A DNA stretch of 64,000 bases. Source: Pogostemon cablin (taxonomy: Eukaryota; Streptophyta; Magnoliopsida; Lamiales; Lamiaceae). The notes under the pieces are model-generated. The model was not told the origin of the DNA and did no database searches. It was given only the letters and a program-made list of their open reading frames with translations. The stretch is from contig CM042979.1 in assembly GCA_023678885.1 (NCBI GenBank), forward strand, positions 25,968,981 through 26,032,980. The letters are read 5' to 3'. This document shows positions 47,662 through 58,947 of the stretch, piece after piece. Each line of letters opens with the position of its first letter. Position 1 is the first letter of the stretch. The translations under genes were made by a program, and so were the position numbers.

Positions 47662-48554
47662 TGTGATAGGTGGTCAACACCTATCTCACCACACAACACA
47701 CATAGAACAAAGGCTGAAGTCCCACAGGTCTGTCCTGCCAAGGTGATCCGAGCTCTACACGCTCGAGTCAAGCCCTGCCGAGCCGAGGTCATCCTGCTAA
47801 AGTCAAGGACTTACCGTCGAGCTCTGTCTTTCCAAGGTCCGAGGTCTTCCGGTGGAGCCGAGGTCTGCCCTGCTAAGGTCGGAGATCTTCCGGCCGAGTC
47901 GAGGTCTGTCCTGCCAAGGTGATCCGAGCTCTCCATGCCTGAGCCGAGCTCCGCCCTGCCAAGATCCGAGCTCTCCATGCCTGAGCCGAACTCTGCCCTG
48001 CCAAGGTCCGAGCTCTCCATGCCAAAGGTGAGCTCTGCCCTTCCAAGCTCTTCATGCCAAGGATGAGCTCTCTCCATGCCAAAGGTGAGCTCGGCCTTTC
48101 CAAGCTCTCCACTCTAGAGGTGAGCTCCTGCCGAGGTCTTCCAAAACTGGAGTCCTTAGGATGGCTAGTGGATGACTTGTCAAGTCATATGTCACATCAT
48201 TGTCAGACTTTTCCATCTCCCAAAGCAAGATTCGTATCTCCCGCATTTAATGCCTACATGCTACTAGCCTAGAACATTTATTGCTAGAATAGTAGGCTCA
48301 CCCAACTGGTATAATAGGGGGCCCCACCTTCACCATCAACCTTCTTCCAACTGTAAAAGGAGAATTATCTCCCACCAAATAAATAATAAAAAACACAGAG
48401 AGACACTCTCTGCTTTAAACTCCCACAAACGTTAGAGGAATTCTTGAGTCTTCTTTCTCCACGCTTGCTCCATATTATATTTGATTAGTCTGATTAAATA
48501 ATATAATAGCCACATTAAACACTCACCTCACCTATTAAAAATCGATTATCGACA
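47662..48554 (+). mobile_element. 5' LTR of the Tat-like element (893 bp)
   Basis: TG...CA ends. The middle (47880-48130) is a run of diverged 42-55 bp tandem units built on CCGAGCTCTCCATGCC and CTGCCAAGGT. Open frames there are only a by-product of the tandem units. Confidence 0.85.
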
Positions 48555-48669
48555 TTTGACGCTAGAAGGAGGGGCATCCCCTCTGCAAATCTAAGAAGTC
48601 ATGGCGTCCAACTTTCACCAAAAGATCACAAGTTCAAAGACTTCCAAATCTAAAGGAAAGAAAGCAGCT

Positions 48670-50647
48670 TGATGAGAGTGAAAATAAGCGTGTTATAGTG
48701 TCCAATTTAACACCTTCTTGATTGGAATTGTTGTCATATATTTGTACAAGTATCTTACATTCAATATATGTGAGAAAAATATGCACTTTAGGTGTTTTAT
48801 TGTGTTTTAGATGGAAAAAGAATCAAAAGTGCAAAGTTGGAGAAAAGGTGCAATTTATGTAACGATACTGAAAAATACAAATCCAACTTGTGTAATTTTT
48901 TCCTATTTATGTTGAGATCAAAACTGGTGGTGTGATACATGGTTGGAAAGCCACAGAAGAGAGGATCGTTTTGACGTAAAGAACACCCCAATCGGAATCC
49001 AAACGAGAAAGTTATGATCAAAATGGTGATGTCGCGCGAGCTATGCCGAACAGAATGGATGTTCTATATTTCATGGTTTGTTACAGATTCAAATCTTAGA
49101 GTTTTCTTGAGTTCTTTATATAGATATAAATTTAAGGAAGAGAGGATCGCATGAGCATAAGAATCACTCAAATCGGAGTCCAGATGTGGAAGTTATATGT
49201 GAAACAGTGAGACAGCGCAAGTGTGATTCGACCACGATAGTTTAGTTCGACTAGACATTGTGGTCGAACCCACAGCAATTTTGGTCGAACAAGAAGCCTG
49301 AAGTGTGAAAAATTGCCAATTTCGATTCGACCAGGGTTCGACCAAGCCCTAGGTCGAAATTTAGGTCGAACCACATGCCTGGGACGCGTCCAAATTCAAT
49401 TTTTACACCCCAAAGTGCGTGTTTTGTGTATTTTCCAAGAAAAAGCTCATCCAATGTCCATAAGAAGAGCTTACAAGTATAAAAGGGGATGTAGATCACA
49501 TCATAATTGATTAGATTGGAATTGGATACGGATTGGATACAACACAACACAATCATCCTACACCCAATAAGGGGGGTTCACCCCCAACCATCATTCACAT
49601 CCTTTCCTCCATACACCCATCACTTTAAAGATTCGTCTATGGAATCAATAGGAGAACCAAGAGGAGAATTCAAGACGGAGAAGGACGTGACGACTCCCAC
49701 ATCTAGGGTTTTATTCATTTTCTAATTTATCTTGTATTTTCCAGACATCCGGATAAGATCTATCCAACACCCATGATTGTTCTTCGTAACATCATGGGCT
49801 AGAGCCTTTTTGTTAGAACTAGGGTTGTGAAGATTTTTACCAATTAATTAAACTTTCGTGTGTAAACTCCATACAATACTACTTGTGGATTTATTTTATA
49901 TATGATTGTGCCTTTTTAATTCATACTCACGGTTATTTTGTGCATCATTAACTGTTATGTAGAGTTTGAATACATATCTTGGTTATTGATTGAGTGTGTT
50001 CACTGCTGAGCAGGATTCCATGTTATGATTTTAAGTGATGGAACTCCGAAACTTCATTAGAACTATCATATATGAATACTTATTAATTGAATTGAATTCG
50101 GGTTATTAAGTAGGATAAAGAGAATAATTTTATAGTACCTATAAAGGGAGATCATATCGGGTTAGAGTACCAATTGGCCTGGAAAATAATTGATACTGAC
50201 AGTATCTAGAAAGGGGGGTGGAATTATATCTCTTGCTCTGAGATTATTCACACATGTTACATGCAAGTTTATTTGTGTCTATAGAGTAGATATGCATGGT
50301 TTAGTGATGCGTCAATATTCCACAAGGCATAGTCGAACATCAACACACGAAAGGGAAATTAATAAGTAAAATTGAATTATCCTAGGGCTACCTATTCTCC
50401 TACTTGATTCACTTTCATATTCTTCGAGTGATATTTTATTTTATTCGCTATTTTTATTAATTGTTTATTAGTTATTAGATTAAAATCCCAATCTTTATTG
50501 CTTTTTATCTTAATTAATTTAGTAAATAATTAAATTGATAATACGTCGTTCTTTGGGTTCGATAATTGACTTGGTCTCTTGCTTAAGCTGCAACTGATAT
50601 CCTTAATACTTGGGGATTAATTTTGCGTGCAAAGTAAACACGCATCA
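48670..50647 (+). mobile_element. 5' LTR of the Athila-like element
   Basis: TGATGAG...GCATCA ends. Contains a cluster of TTCGACCA/TGGTCGAA palindromic words at 49228-49375. Confidence 0.92.
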
Positions 50648-50653
50648 AGTTCT

Positions 50654-50670
50654 TGGCGCCGTTGTCGGGA
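50654..50670 (+). other. Primer binding site (tRNA-Asp) of the Athila-like element
   Basis: TGGCGCCGTTGTCGGGA matches the complement of the plant tRNA-Asp 3' end with about two changes, as used by Athila/Tat gypsy elements. It begins six bases after the LTR. Confidence 0.8.
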
Positions 50671-50783
50671 ACAACTGTTATTATTAGTTTATTATTTCTA
50701 GTTGATTAAGACTTTTATTTGTGATTATTTATTTCTATCTAACCTTGAATTTTTCTGAGGTAATTGTGTACTAGGAAAAGGAG

Positions 50784-50857
50784 AGGAAGGAAAAGAATGA
50801 ATAACACATTGAGCTAAACATGGAAGGAAAAGAATGAATAACACATTGAGCTAAACA
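50784..50857 (+). repeat. 37-bp tandem duplication just before gag
   Basis: GGAAGGAAAAGAATGAATAA and the following ACACATTGAGCTAAACAT occur twice with a 37-base offset, immediately upstream of the gag start. Confidence 0.9.
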
Positions 50858-52152
50858 TGGCCTGAGCAAGGAAGAATCCGGATAATATTGCCATATGTGA
50901 AATTTTCACGAACTATGGAATTGGTAACATGGGGTTGATAGGAGCAAGGGGGGAAGATAATGATTTTGAGATAAATCCCGCTCTTATTAACATGGTAGAG
51001 AATAATCTCTTTTCTGGAGGTTGTTTTGAAGATCCATATCAGCACTTCAAAAGATTTCTTGGTTATGCAAATACTAAAAAGGGTGCTGGAGCTAATGATA
51101 ATGCTAGACGGATCGCCCTATTCAAGTTCTCTTTAATTGATAAGGCGGAAGTTTGGTATGAGACTCTTGATGCAACAAATTGTGCATGGGACCAACTGCA
51201 GCAGAAGTTCTTAGAGAGATACATGCCACCCTCAAGAATCTTAAGAATGAGGCAAGAGATCACCCAATTTGTTATGAATCAGGGTGAGAAATTTCATAAG
51301 GCGTGGGACAGGTTTAAAGACATGCTCAGGAGGTGCCCACAGCAAGGAATGTCAAAGGCCCAGTACATAAGTATCTTCTACTATGGATTGGATTGTGAGT
51401 CGCGTATTCTTATTGATGCATCATCAGGAGGAGCGCTGTTATCTAAGACAACACTTGAAGCAGAAAAGTTATTTGAAGACATCTCTATGAATTCACGTGA
51501 CTAGCCTGTAGAGAGAGAGAGAGGATCATATGTACTTGGTAAGGTGGCGCAGGTTGAACATCAAGTGAAGCCGAATAGAGATGATGAGATCGTCTCTAGT
51601 CTAGCTAAAATCAACAAGCTACTAGAATCCTAGCAGAAGCAGATTATAGAGTTGACACTAAGGGGGCCTAGTATGAAGCAGCACGAAGTGAAGAGTGTTG
51701 AAGATACCTTCAATCGATACATGGTTAAGAATGATGCAAGAGTTGATCGTCTTGAGGTTACTATTAATGCTAAACATGCAGATTTATCGAAGCAGTTGAA
51801 GGACCTTACTTTGATGATGGTGCAGATGACCAGGAACATGAATCTATTGACACAAATGTTGGAGAAAGGAATGTTCCTGTCTCAAGACATAGTGAACCCG
51901 AAAGAGTGCGAAGCCATCATGTTAAGGTCTGGAACACAGTATGAGGGATCGATAATACCAAAAATGAATTTTGAAGTTTCAAGAGCTCGATTCGACCAGT
52001 GTTCGACCAAGCCAGCAGGTCGAACCACATCCTGGAGGTTGAACCAAGCACCTGGGCAACCTCCGGAGCATCCAGAAGTCTGGTTTGACCACGTTCAGTA
52101 TGATTCAATCAATGCAGTTTGTCGAACCGAGGTCGAACCAGCCTGTTCGTGA
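50857..52152 (+). pseudogene. gag of the Athila-like element with three in-frame stops
   Basis: The frame starts ATG at 50857, meets TGA at codon 3 (probably a decayed CGA), then reads ARKNPDNIAICEIFTNYG, the usual gag lead. The capsid domain follows (FEDPYQHFKRFL, RIALFKFSLIDKAEVWYETL, WDQLQQKFLERYMPPSRILR), with TAG at 51502 and another at 51631, after which the same frame continues to 52152. The stops make it non-coding today; a shorter product from the ATG at 50929 (191 aa) is still possible. Confidence 0.8.
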
Positions 52153-52410
52153 CCCCCTGTTTTATTTAAAGTGTGATTCGACTACGTAAAGCATGGTTCG
52201 ACCAGCCCTGTTGGTCGAACCACCCTGTGAGGAGCGCTCTATTTTGTCTGAAGCATGGTTCGACCATGATCACCATGGTTCGACCAGCCCTGTTGGTCGA
52301 ACAGTGGTCAAACCGATCTGTCTGGTGGATAACGTGATTTCTGAAGCCTGGTTCGACCACTACACACCTGGTTTGACCAGCACTCTTGGTCGAACCATGG
52401 TTGAACCATC
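51985..52410 (+). repeat. Array of TTCGACCA/TGGTCGAA inverted words within the gag-pol region
   Basis: GGTTCGACCAGCCCTG-TTGGTCGAACC and variants occur about a dozen times in both orientations. Units of 60-95 bp begin GC(A/C)TGGTTCGACCA after TCTGAA. Similar words form a cluster in each LTR. Confidence 0.8.
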
Positions 52411-52855
52411 TTGTCCAGTATCGTTTTCTGCGCGTGATGCTTTATTTGATGTTGATGCTACTCCAGTACCATCCCAAGAGCATAATACTGAGCTCATAGT
52501 GGAGAAAAAATGGAAAAGAGCAGGGAGGTTAAGAGATGAGAAGCTTAGACTGCAGATGAATAATGAAGATGTGGTTTTCTCTTTTGATCAAGCAATGAAG
52601 ATGCCCAGGGAGACTCAATCATGCAAGAGCATAGATGTGGTTTCTAACTTGTTTAATCTCAATTTTTCTAAGAAATATGATTCTGAATTTAAGTGGAAGA
52701 TTGACAAGGAGGTGTCTAGACAGCCATGGGAGGAAGAAAATTTCAAGGATCATATACTTGTTACCAAGAAAGGTGAAGTGCTGAGTGTAGACAAGAAGAG
52801 GAAAAGAAAGTACTTGAAGGTGAGGAAGCGAGAAGGCCGCCATCTGATCCAGTAG
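52193..52855 (+). pseudogene. Remnant of the protease-region polyprotein in the Athila-like element
   Basis: A 220-codon frame begins in the palindromic array. From about residue 110 it carries LRDEKLRLQMNNEDVVFS and AMKMPRETQSCKSIDVV, which resemble the stretch after the aspartic protease in Athila polyproteins; a Lys/Arg-rich tail follows. No catalytic protease motif or reverse transcriptase is present. It is the seam of a large internal deletion. Confidence 0.55.
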
Positions 52856-54682
52856 TTTAAAAAGCGGTAAATTATCATGACTCTCCGACGTTAAACATGA
52901 ACGCCAGCTGGGGGCTTTCTCTTCTATTTTATTGCTTTTTTCTTTCGTGTGAGTAAGAAATTTTTATATTTAAGATGCTTACTAATCGGCAATTACATCT
53001 CTTTGCAAACTTAATTTCAACTTACGTTTTTACTAAGTTTGGAGGGTGTGAAGTTATTACCTCATTGCAGCACCAAGAGTATAATATTTTCTTTGTAATG
53101 TTTGTTAGGGGAGTTGATTTTTTATGGTATGTTGAAATTTTAATCGGTTTTGATGTGTCATTTTTTTACAATTTACTTAGTGTTCAGTGGTGTTTCTAGT
53201 GTGTGGAGTCGATTAGATAGTCAATTGAGTCTTTCTCATAGTTCTCATATTTTATTATTGATGAATCGTGATGATGAGGTGTGCTTGAGCTTTGATGATA
53301 GAAGCAGGTAAACTGGGGCTTTGACCTGATCGAGTTGAACAACTCAAGGAGCTCGTGCATACGTTGAAGAAAAATCAGGTGCTCTCGTTTCCTTATTCTA
53401 TTTTTTATGTGTGCTTTTAATTCATGAGAGTTGAAGGATTAAGATCTTGGTTTTAGTGATCCACATGAGCTTATATTTTTAAATCGTGTTTGGAATTCAT
53501 ATGCTCTTGAAATTGATGAAGGAAATGTACTTGAGTTATATTGCGATATGAAGTTCTATGTGTACTTGTGGGATATTACTTATCATGAAAGGTGTTCTAT
53601 TACTTGTTAAAAACTCATGTGAGATTTTGAGCCTCATTGATCATGTTACATAATCACATGATATTTTTTTTCTAGTGAGTATCATTCTTGTGCGTGTATT
53701 CTAGAACTTACCTTGAGTATCCTTGAATATTCAAGATTAGTCTAGCGGATTATGGAAATGATATTAGGCCATCTTTGCTATTTAGCCCATTTTTTCTATA
53801 TTCTTTACCTGAATTCATTAAATCTTTTGTCAGCCCGTTTGAGCCTTTTTAAATCCATTCTTTTGATAGCCAATAAAGTTTAATTGAAAAGAGTGGTCAT
53901 TTGACGGATGATGAAGGAAGAATCTTAAGGAGCAAAGGAAAATTTTTGGAGTAGTGCTCAAATCTAGTATTCTATGGAAACAAACACCCTAGGGTAGTGC
54001 TTAAATCTAATACCCTATGAAGGATGTAAGAGGTAGTGCCCGAAACTGGTACCTCAAAAGAAAAAAAAAAGAGAAAAGGGTGAAGAAAAGGATAATGATG
54101 GAGTTGAAGAGCTAGAAAAAGTTGAAAAAAAATATGTTGTACTTGAAGGAGAAATAGGAGAGTTTGATGAGAATGTTGTGCTTGAATAGAAGGTGATGAG
54201 AAAAAAATAAAGATTGAGAGAGACGGCCCCTTGATCGATCCGAGTTTTGTGTCACTTATCCATATGTTTCCTACCTTTTCCAAAGAGCCAATATTACTAC
54301 CAAATAAAAAGACCTTTTTGATTCATGATTTGCTAGCTACAAGTAAAAGAAGAGTTGAGACAATGGGCAAGCTTATGGTTACGTATGCACTTGAATTGAA
54401 TCTGAGTGTAAACACCTTAACCCATAAATGTACATCTTTTACACTTATGTGCGAGTGATATATACTTCCCGTGAGAACATATCAATTGAGCATTTGAATT
54501 GGTGGTGATTGTCTTATCTTGTATGCTATGAATTGATTATTACATGTAATAAAAGTTGCATGACCTAAGTTGATGACAATTGCATTTGAATGGGGTATGT
54601 GTTATAGTCCTTGTTTTCCCGCTAATTTTCATATTCTCTTTTTCTTTATTTTTATTTTGTTACCTTGGGACGAGCAACGGGT
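52856..54682 (+). mobile_element. 3' untranslated interior of the Athila-like element
   Basis: It starts with an ACGTTAAACATGAACGCCAG segment typical of the post-pol region and holds no conserved frame. At 53950-54050 GTAGTGCTCAAATCTAGTA and two variants repeat at about 50-base steps. Confidence 0.6.
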
Positions 54683-54693
54683 AAGTTTGGGGA
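54683..54693 (+). other. Polypurine tract of the Athila-like element
   Basis: AAGTTTGGGGA immediately precedes the 3' LTR; it would prime plus-strand DNA synthesis. Confidence 0.6.
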
Positions 54694-54694
54694 T

Positions 54695-56637
54695 TGATGA
54701 GAGTGAAAATAAGCGTGTTATAGTGTCCAATTTAACACCTTCTTAATTAGAATTATTGTCATATAATAGCATAAGTGTCTTATATTCAATATATGTGAGA
54801 AAAAGGTGCACTTTAGGTGTTTTATTGTGTTTTAGGTGGAAAATGTATCAAAAATGCAAAGTTGGATAAAAGGTGCAATTTGTGCAATGATGCTGAAAAA
54901 TACACGTCCAACTTGTGTAATTTTTATGTATTTTTTGGAGATCAAAACTGGTGGTCTGATATATGGTTGGAAATCCACAGAAGAGAGGGTCGTTTTGGCG
55001 TAAAGAACACCTCAATCGGAATCCAAACGAGAAAGTTATGATCAAAATGGTGATGTCGTGCGAGCTGTGCCAAACATAACAGATGTTCTACTTTCCATGG
55101 CTTATTAAAAATTCAAATCTTGAAATTTTCTTGAGTTCTTTATATGGATAGAAAGCCAAGGAAGAAAGAATCGCGTGAGCATAAGAATCACTCAAATCGG
55201 AGTTCAGATGTGAAAGTTATATGCAAAACAGTGAGACGGCGCAAGTGTGATTCGACCACGACAGTTTAGTTCGACAGACTTGTGGTCGAACCCACAACCA
55301 TTTTGGTTGAACCAAAAGCCTGAAGTGCAAAAAATCGCCGATTTCGATTCGACCAGGGTTCGACCAAGCCCTAGGTCAAATTCTAAGTCGAATCACATGC
55401 CTGGGACGTGTTCGAATCCGATTTTTATAGCCCAAGTGCGTATTTTCCAAGAAAAAACCCATCCAAGGTCCATAAGGAGAGCTTACAAGTAAAAAGGGAA
55501 TGTAGATCACATCATAATTGATTAGATTGGAATTAGATACGGATTGGATACAACACAACACAATCATCCTAACCCCCCAACCATCATCCACATCCTTTCC
55601 TCCATCCATCCATCACTTTGAAGATTCGTCTGTGGAATCAATAGGAGAACTAAGAGGAGGATTCAAGACGGAGAAGGACGCGATGACTCCCACATCTAGG
55701 GTTTTATTCGTTTCCTAATTTATCTTGTATTTTTCAGACATCCGGGTAAGATCTATCCAACACCTATGATTGTTCTTCGTAACATCATGGGCTAGAGCCT
55801 TTTTGGTAGAACTAGGGTTGTGAAGGTTTTTACCAATTAATTGAACTTTCATGTGTAAACTCCGTACAACACTACTTGTGGATTTATTTTATATATGATT
55901 GTGCCTTTTTAATTCATACTCACGGTCGTTTTGTGCATCATTAACTGTTATGTAGAGTCTGAATACATATCTTGGTTATTGATTGAGTGCGTTCACTGCT
56001 GAGCAGGATTCTATGTTATGATTCTAAGTGAGGGTACTCCGAAACTTTATTAGAACTATCATATATGAATACTTATTAATTGAATTGAATTCAGGTTATT
56101 AAGTAGGATAAAGATGATAATTTTATAGTACCTATAAAGGGAGATCATATCGGGTTAGAGTACCAATTAGCCTGGAAAATAATTGATATTGATAGTACTA
56201 TAAAGGGGTGTAATTATATCTCTTACTCTGAGGTTATTCACACGTGTTACACGCATGTTTATTTGTGTCTATAGAGTAGATATGCATGGTTTAGTGATGC
56301 GTCAATATTCCACAAGGCAGAGTCGGACATCAACACACGGAAGGAAAATTAATAAGTAAAACTGTATTATCCTAGGGCTACTTATTCTCCTACTTGATCC
56401 ACTTTCGTATTCTTCGAGTGATATTTTATTTTATTCGCTATTTTAATTAATTGTTTATTAGTTATTAGATTAAAATCCCAATCTTTATTACTTTTCATCT
56501 TAATTAATTTAGTAAATAATTAAATTGATAATACGCCGTCCTTTGGGTTCGATAATTCACTTGGTCGCTTGCTTAAGCTGCAACTGATATCCTTAATACT
56601 TGGGGATTAATTTTGCGTGCAAATAAAATGCGCATCA
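54695..56637 (+). mobile_element. 3' LTR of the Athila-like element
   Basis: Same ends as the 5' LTR with scattered substitutions and small indels, for example a shortened stretch near 55565 and in the TTCGACC cluster (55249-55393). Confidence 0.92.
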
Positions 56638-56769
56638 CAGCTCACAGTAGCGGCCATACTCACGAAATGGCCTTTATGAAAGATGAAGAAATGATGGCCC
56701 TCAAAAGGAGGATGAATGAGTTAGAAAAGAGACAACAGCCTGGGATGAATGAACACTACAACATAAGTG

Positions 56770-56993
56770 ACATTAAGTAACAACTTAGAGTAACACTTTT
56801 ATTTTAATTAACACAAATCGGTAACACTTTCAAAGTTATCATTATATGTAACACATCTATAACACTTTTTATATTGATAACATATACGAGTAATACTTTT
56901 CTAATATGTAACACATGCATATAACACTTTTAAATAAGTTACACTTCTCATGTAACACTTATACATAAGTAACACAATTATATAACATTTTTG
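56770..56993. repeat. GTAACACTT-rich block within gag
   Basis: The words TAACACTT, TAACACAT and GTTACACTT occur at least ten times in 220 bases, interrupting the gag frame. It could be a small unrelated insertion; no flanking duplication was established. Confidence 0.6.
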
Positions 56994-57299
56994 GGGGAAC
57001 CTCATTCACACCAAATATCACCTTCCAACCATACCAACTAGAGGTGAAGTTCCCACAAATAGGCACATATGAAGGCAAGTCAGACCCCATGGTGCATCTA
57101 AAAAAGTTCATGACATGGATGATTGCCCAAGGGAGCTCAGAAGCTACCAAGTGCCAGATGTTCCCGTTGACTCTCGGGGACACGGCTGACACATGGTACA
57201 GCTCACTCTTCCCAGCCTCTATTGGTAGCTGAGATAAACTCTCCAAGCTCTTCCTATCTCAATTTGTCTACCTGGTCCAAGTGAAGGGCTCCAAGCTAA

Positions 57300-58930
57300 A
57301 GCTAGCCAACATAAAAATAAGGTCCTGAAGAATCTCTCCAAAGTTTTCTCAAAAGATTCAACGATGAGAAGGCAACATGAGAAAAGATGAGTGATGAAAC
57401 ATACACCGTGCTAGCTGCTACCACCCTACGGCCAGGGTCAGACATGTGGGTGGCCGTCCAATGGAACTTTTCACCATCTTACGAAGCATTCATGGTGATG
57501 GCACACCACTTCGTCTGAGTGGAACAAGCTTGGGAAGGGGTTAGAAAGAATCGACCTACTCACGAATAAAGATCCATCTCATTGGAAGACAGATCCGATC
57601 TACCCAAAAGCAGATCCAACCGAGTAGGCCAGCTTGTGGACAGATCTAACATGTTCGAAGGCAGATCTGACCTACCCACAGGTAGATCCTACCAAGTGGA
57701 TCATTTCATGGACAAATCCGATATGTCCAAGAGGTAGAGCCGGCTTACCAAAGGCAAATCTAACCTATCCGAAGGCAAAAACTCTCCACACTCAGTCCTA
57801 CATGGACCCACAAGACGAGCCACCATGAGAATATTTGAGAGTGTGGAGACTTAAAATTATCCTAGTCCCAAAAGCTTCCGAGCAGGCGAGGCGTAGACCC
57901 AAAGAGGCTGAGCTCGGGGGCTAAGGCCAGACATCCAAGGAGAAAGCTCAAGAAGCCTTACTCAATCTCGAACATAGACGTCAAAGCCCCCAAAGAAGCC
58001 AAGGCATAGATCTAAAGGCTAAGCTCGGGGGCTTAGGCCCGATAGCTGAGAGAGTAAGCTCGGAGAGCAATATCAAACCCCAGGCATAGGCACAAAAGCT
58101 CCCGTATAGCCGAGGCACATACCCAAAAAAGGCTAAGTTCAGGGGCTAAAGCCCAATAGCTAAGGGGTTAAGCTCAAGAAGTCATACCAAACCCCAAGCA
58201 GAGGCTCCAATAACTAAAGTACGAGCTCATGGAAGCTCCCACATGAGGCTTGAATCTTACGAGATTCAAGCCAAAGAAGGCCTAGACGCAAGTCTGAGAA
58301 GGCCCTTACAGAAAGTTCACACCTTGCGAGCTCACCAAAAATATGAGCCACAACTCGCAGAAAGGTCATCGAACCCCTAGGAGACTGCAAGCCCTACTGC
58401 CCGAGCTCCATCATCTAAATGGCTAAAGATGAGTCAAGGGACAGTAGACCCTTTGATAAATCTCAAATAATTTAAGCCTTCATATATTTTATTTGGCAAT
58501 AATAGTGCATTAACCACTATGCTTATCTCTATAGCCACCTCATCCTTTGTCTGGGACCGCAATCAAATTCCGAAGGGTTACGATATAAGCTAAGATAGAT
58601 CCGACCAATATAGTCAACCGCCAAGCCATAATATGGGCTCGGATCAAGAACGAGCGTCTCAGAAAAAACATTCCACATGACAGAAGCCAAAGAGCATACA
58701 CTTCCGAAAATGAGTCCTCTCGACGAGATATCACACAATTGAAGTGACCAATGGAGCTGCATCTAAGATAATTGACCCACCGATGAGTTGATACTCTTTT
58801 TTTCTACCTACGTTTTTTTCACCAGGTTTTTCTGTATGGAGGTTTTTAATGAGGCCAACAAACTGTCATCTGTAGCCGAGAGGCCAATCACTTCTGTGCG
58901 AGGTTACTCTTTGCAATTCCACTACAAGCA
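57300..58930 (+). mobile_element. Interior of the Tat-like element, no pol
   Basis: 57540-57790 repeats GCAGATC(C/T)-(A/G)AC-CTA(C/T)CC words. 57890-58210 has three units of about 110 bp built on GGCTGAGCTCGGGGGCTAAG (57908, 58017, 58131). No protease, reverse transcriptase or integrase motif is visible in any frame. Confidence 0.6.
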
Positions 58931-58933
58931 GCA

Positions 58934-58947
58934 ATATCGGGGGCTAA
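58934..58947 (+). other. Polypurine tract region of the Tat-like element
   Basis: ATATCGGGGGCTAA lies directly before the 3' LTR start, in the position and style of Tat-lineage polypurine tracts. Confidence 0.5.

Larger units (their letters stand above)
48670..56637 (+). mobile_element. Gypsy (Athila-like) non-autonomous LTR retrotransposon inside the Tat-like element
   Basis: LTRs at 48670-50647 (1978 bp) and 54695-56637 (1943 bp) start TGATGAGAG and end CGCATCA. The duplication CAGCT is exact (48665-48669 and 56638-56642). The primer site is for tRNA-Asp and a purine tract precedes the 3' LTR. The 4-kb interior has a broken gag and a scrap of protease-region sequence but no reverse transcriptase, RNase H or integrase. 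The LTRs are about nine-tenths identical by eye. Confidence 0.92.
48601..57300 (+). pseudogene. gag of the Tat-like element, split and degraded
   Basis: It starts at ATG 48601 and runs 23 codons to the insertion point at 48669, resumes in frame at 56643 after the inner element, and stops at 56780. A GTAACACTT-rich block follows, then at about 56993 the capsid region resumes: FPQIGTYEGKSDPMVHLKKF, ATKCQMFPLTL and TADTWYSSL, with a stop at about 57233 and continuing similarity (SQFVYLVQVKGSKLKLANIK). This is the retrotransposon gag domain of Tat-lineage gypsy elements, which forms virus-like particles. Now non-functional. Confidence 0.75.

Noticed and set aside
47811..48246. Minus-strand frames with repeated MESSDLGRAE-like units
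   Set aside because: They come from tandem repeats in an LTR and differ in the 3' LTR copy.
51985..52410. TTCGACCA/TGGTCGAA array as a CRISPR-like array
   Set aside because: The units are irregular, inverted relative to each other and inside a plant retrotransposon; there are no regular spacers or cas genes.
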